Of a stretch of DNA of 44,773 bases, positions 42,433-44,773 are shown piece after piece. The translations under genes and the position numbers were made by a program. The notes beneath the pieces are model-generated. The model searched no databases. It was not told the origin of the DNA and saw nothing but the letters and a program-made list of their open reading frames with translations. Positions within the stretch are counted from its first letter, which is position 1; each line of letters begins with the position of its first letter. The DNA is from Oleispira sp963933055. Lineage in GTDB: Bacteria; Pseudomonadota; Gammaproteobacteria; Pseudomonadales; Oceanobacteraceae. Location: assembly GCA_963933055.1 (NCBI GenBank), contig CAWVSY010000029.1, positions 1-44,773 of the forward strand, read 5' to 3'.

Positions 42433-42798
42433 TTATTTTTCATTCGAATACAAGAAGTAAATCATTGCTAATAAAGGAATATTTTTAGTGATTGGTCCAA
42501 ATGGGTGGAGCCAAAAACTAGCAGCAATCACGGTTAATAATACCGAATAAATCGATATGACAAAAATTTGCATTAGATAGCAAGTTTTAAGCTCCCTACC
42601 TGACAATAACCAAATTGCCAAAGCTGCATCTAGAAGACTGCCCGCATAAATACATAATGTAGCAAAATATCCAGTGATACCTCCGTAGGCTAATACCTCA
42701 TAGCCAATTTCTGGTGCAAAAAATGAAGATGCAAAAGCCGTGAATAGCCATAAAAATACTAAGCTCAAGCGTAAGATAAAATTCATTCTACTTGTCAT
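42433..42798 (-). CDS. Small membrane protein, DoxX-like
   Basis: This 121-residue protein has four hydrophobic segments (LSLVFLWLFTAFASSFFA, GYFATLCIYAGSLLDAALAIWLL, CYLMQIFVISIYSVLLTVIAASFWL, NIPLLAMIYFLY). The layout and the LDAALAIWLL segment resemble DoxX-like family 3 proteins, whose role is unknown. It follows the DUF2269 gene by 10 bases on the same strand. Confidence 0.7.
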   Translation of the reverse strand: MTSRMNFILRLSLVFLWLFTAFASSFFAPEIGYEVLAYGGITGYFATLCIYAGSLLDAALAIWLLSGRELKTCYLMQIFVISIYSVLLTVIAASFWLHPFGPITKNIPLLAMIYFLYSNEK

Positions 42799-42808
42799 GA
42801 TTCAGTAC

Positions 42809-43282
42809 CTACAACAAGGGCAGTGGTTTAAAGACCATTAACCAAAAAATAATTAATATTGAGATAAAGGCAGGAATCCCTAGAGCTGTCCAAAGTCTCA
42901 TTAACTTATTAAAAGAGGGTTCTAGAACTCCATTGCTTAAGGATACATTCGCTAATTTTCTCAGCTTATACTGAATATAAACAACGGGAACCCAGCAAGT
43001 GCCAATAAATATAAATAAAGATATCACCCATAAAAACCATAATGAATGAAACGAATACCCAAGCTTTAGCATTAGTAGTATTCCTGTAATAAATTGAATA
43101 GCAACAGCAGGTGCGGTAAATAACCAATCGGCTAATATGACCAAGCGGGCAGTAACTGCAATGGCTGCAATATTGGAAGTGCGACTAGTCATAAACATAA
43201 AAAAGGCAATACCAGCCCCCGTACCCGTAATAACCACGGCACTTAAAATATGCACGAGTTTCAATAGCAAATAATTATCCAC
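42809..43282 (-). CDS. DUF2269-family membrane protein
   Basis: From GTG 43282 the protein has 157 residues and four membrane segments, beginning MDNYLLLKLVHILSAVVITGTG, a start typical of DUF2269 proteins. FITGILLMLKLGY and PVVYIQYKLRKLA are further family-like segments. The longer form from 43327 would overlap the preceding gene by 53 bases. The GTG start overlaps it by only 8 bases, with GAGA upstream. Function unknown. Confidence 0.75.
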   Translation of the reverse strand: MDNYLLLKLVHILSAVVITGTGAGIAFFMFMTSRTSNIAAIAVTARLVILADWLFTAPAVAIQFITGILLMLKLGYSFHSLWFLWVISLFIFIGTCWVPVVYIQYKLRKLANVSLSNGVLEPSFNKLMRLWTALGIPAFISILIIFWLMVFKPLPLL

Positions 43283-44408
43283 AATTGATCTCTGTTTTAT
43301 GATAAATACCCATAGTTGCAGTCTCACTATTAAACTCCTTCAAGGTATACATTCCCAAACAAGGCATCGCGCCTTTTGCATCAATAGAACCATTTATGAG
43401 TTTCTTCGCAAGAATAATCGCCGAAATAGTTGGAATATAGGGTCCAACACCATTATCTGCACAAAGCGTCCATTTGATCTGTTTTGGTTGCTGCTGTTTA
43501 TCTTTACCGGTGATCTTAATAAGCATGCCGCCGCTATTGGTCCCTAAACCTTTAAAAATTTCACTAGATTTATAAATTATTCCAGTGAAGCGAGCCCAGT
43601 TTTTTACTAAGCCTATCCTTGTTAGTAATGCCATAAAAACCATGCCCCAATGCAAGAAAGGTAACTCTAGTCCTGCTTGAAATTTCACCGTTTTTACACC
43701 TTTATAACGGCTATGAAATAACTCTAAATCAGGGACATCAATATCTGCAAGCCAGCGTTTACCGATAGCCTTACCAAAATCTAACCGTCGCACATCCATC
43801 CAGCCAAAAGTATTAAGCCATTGACCCGCGCGCAATACTTTAAAGGGGTGGCCTGTATAAGAAAGAATACCTCGTACGGTAGCCTCACCGCGCTCTGCTT
43901 TATTGCCTGGTGCAATAGCAAAATCGATTTCATCTAAGCTAGAAAATTGATCACTAAAGCCATCAATAACAGCTGAAGAAAGTCCGGGAACAGAGCTTGC
44001 TCCAGAGACGATAAGAACACCTATATCTTTTGCCTGTTTATTCAAAGACGTTATATCACAAACAAAACGACGGTCATCCGCTAGATCAATATAGTGACTA
44101 CCAATAGTAAGGCAAGCTTCTGGTACCTTATAATCTTGCCTTTGGAATGGCCCGCCGGTATGAATAACAAGTTCGGGTGAAAAGGATTGAAGCTTGTTTA
44201 AAAATTCAATAGAGTTCATATCTATTTCTGCTGGTTTTAGCTCTGCGATAGCACCTTTAAAAGATAATTCACTACATAATGATTCTGCTTTATTTAGATT
44301 ACGTCCTGCTATGAAAAGAGTAATTCCCTTAATTTTTGACAAGTTTTCAGCAATACGTTTTCCGAAATTTCCGTAACCCCCTAGAATAAAAACCCTACGT
44401 ATGCTCAT
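43275..44408 (-). CDS. Saccharopine-dehydrogenase-like NAD(P)-binding oxidoreductase
   Basis: The 377-residue protein starts with a Rossmann motif (RVFILGGYGNFGKRIAENL) and AGRNLNKAESLC. HTGGPFQRQDYKVPEACLTIGSHYIDLADDRRFV and SGASSVPGLSSAVIDGF follow, as in saccharopine-dehydrogenase-family proteins of unknown substrate. ATG 44408 is preferred over GTG 44414 because AGGAG (44418-44414 on the minus strand) is 5 bases before it. It heads a three-gene operon with the DUF2269 and DoxX-like genes. A nested inverted repeat lies upstream. Confidence 0.85.
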   Translation of the reverse strand: MSIRRVFILGGYGNFGKRIAENLSKIKGITLFIAGRNLNKAESLCSELSFKGAIAELKPAEIDMNSIEFLNKLQSFSPELVIHTGGPFQRQDYKVPEACLTIGSHYIDLADDRRFVCDITSLNKQAKDIGVLIVSGASSVPGLSSAVIDGFSDQFSSLDEIDFAIAPGNKAERGEATVRGILSYTGHPFKVLRAGQWLNTFGWMDVRRLDFGKAIGKRWLADIDVPDLELFHSRYKGVKTVKFQAGLELPFLHWGMVFMALLTRIGLVKNWARFTGIIYKSSEIFKGLGTNSGGMLIKITGKDKQQQPKQIKWTLCADNGVGPYIPTISAIILAKKLINGSIDAKGAMPCLGMYTLKEFNSETATMGIYHKTEINCG

Positions 44409-44472
44409 AAACACTCCTTTTAGTATATTGTTCTTATATCCGTAAATCTTTTATCAAAAATATCATATAGTA

Positions 44473-44547
44473 CCGATGTTCCTGGCTATAAAAATCCAGA
44501 CGATTCACAACGGTAAATATTTTTAAAGGATGTGAATTAAACATCGG
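44473..44547. repeat. Nested inverted repeats with a three-way-junction layout
   Basis: CCGATGTT (44473-44480) pairs with AACATCGG (44540-44547). Inside it, CTGG (44482-44485) pairs with CCAG (44496-44499), and ATTCACA (44503-44509) with TGTGAAT (44531-44537). The linkers are 1, 3 and 2 bases. On the minus strand it falls in the leader of the saccharopine-dehydrogenase-like gene. The rest of 44409-44596 shows nothing else I can identify. Confidence 0.45.
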
Positions 44548-44596
44548 ATTTAATTTCTATTTACTTAATATATTGTTTCTATCTTACTTCGCAGGC

Positions 44597-44626
44597 AATA
44601 AAAACCCGCTCTCGCGGGGTTTTATT
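44597..44626 (-). terminator. Terminator after gcvP
   Basis: CCCGC (44605-44609) and GCGGG (44614-44618) with flanking A/T pairs (A 44600-44603 with T 44620-44623) form a hairpin that ends in T on the minus strand, 35 bases after the gcvP stop codon. Confidence 0.8.
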
Positions 44627-44660
44627 GATCTAAAACTAAGAACTAACTTCGCAATGAAGA

Positions 44661-44773
44661 TTAGTCCTCATAATTCTCAATAGCAGGGCAAGAACAAATC
44701 AAGTTACGGTCGCCGTAAACGTCATCAATACGGCCAACTGAAGGCCAGAATTTATGAGCGCCTAAGTTCTTAG
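44661..44773 (-). CDS. gcvP: Glycine dehydrogenase (decarboxylating), C-terminal end only
   Basis: The last 36 codons are in the window. The reading KFWPSVGRIDDVYGDRNLIC then SCPAIENYED is the conserved C-terminus of GcvP, the P protein of the glycine cleavage system, which decarboxylates glycine with PLP. The gene continues beyond the right edge. The stop codon is at 44661-44663. Confidence 0.93.
   Translation of the reverse strand, partial: KNLGAHKFWPSVGRIDDVYGDRNLICSCPAIENYED

Noticed and set aside
44473..44547. Integron attC site
   Set aside because: The terminal bases do not fit the GTTRRRY/RYYYAAC core sites and no integrase is present.

Overview
This window is chromosomal DNA from a gammaproteobacterium, most likely a marine Oceanospirillales-type or Pseudomonas-related organism. 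I infer this from three things. The DNA is moderately AT-rich. The order rnt-pyrC-motY-argG, with a CGFS glutaredoxin gene nearby, is the arrangement I recall from Pseudomonas. The remaining content (lipase with foldase, TonB receptor, FliA-type promoters, an FNR/ANR box) fits a free-living motile heterotroph. No rRNA, tRNA, CRISPR array, transposase or integrase was seen.

Layout. 1-318: upstream region with repeated TGTAAATACATGC-type motifs. 318-4142: single-chain 5-oxoprolinase/hydantoinase. 4273-9063: grxD, a TonB-dependent receptor with a Fur-type promoter, a LysR regulator and a hexose-6-phosphate mutarotase. 9116-13843: conserved core block with a Gre-like protein, rnt, pyrC, motY (near-consensus FliA promoter) and argG. 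13931-18315: DUF3010 protein, PAP2 phosphatase, RlmK-type methyltransferase, a cyclic-nucleotide-binding protein and an orphan tryptophan-synthase-beta-like gene. 18373-21273: MshQ-like secreted protein and the ribosome-rescue hydrolase ArfB. 21423-26236: a LysR regulator divergent from an electrophile/aldehyde detoxification set (DJ-1/PfpI, YqhD-like reductase, CurA-like oxidoreductase, GST). 26347-31880: large DUF3857/transglutaminase membrane protein, FAD oxidoreductase, and OmpW behind an FNR/ANR box. 31964-38497 (minus strand): TIGR01777 epimerase, MATE transporter, sulfotransferase, lipase foldase, lipase, and a minimal chemotaxis receptor. 38540-42417: an accessory-looking ribosome-damage block with a leader ORF and attenuator-like hairpin, RtcB2-type RNA ligase, PrfH, GFA-family protein, GNAT acetyltransferase, and a YefM-YoeB toxin-antitoxin pair. 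42433-44408 (minus): membrane proteins and a saccharopine-dehydrogenase-like oxidoreductase. 44661-44773: 3' end of gcvP.

The most interesting region is 38.57-42.3 kb. RtcB and PrfH overlap by ATGA; the family is known to rescue and re-ligate ribosomes nicked in the decoding centre. They sit behind a 22-codon ORF with a strong Shine-Dalgarno, followed by a hairpin and U-rich tract that looks like translation-coupled attenuation. About 115 bp upstream of that ORF is a decayed copy of the start region of the yefM antitoxin gene (30 of 35 bases identical around the start, by eye). The intact yefM lies 3.15 kb downstream, so the RNA-repair genes are bracketed by imperfect direct repeats.

Regulatory sites read directly: Fur-type promoter (4747-4774), sigma-28 promoters for motY and the chemoreceptor, an FNR/ANR box with matching -10 for ompW, the YefM-YoeB double operator, and several clear intrinsic terminators. 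All alignments and family calls were made by eye without database searches.
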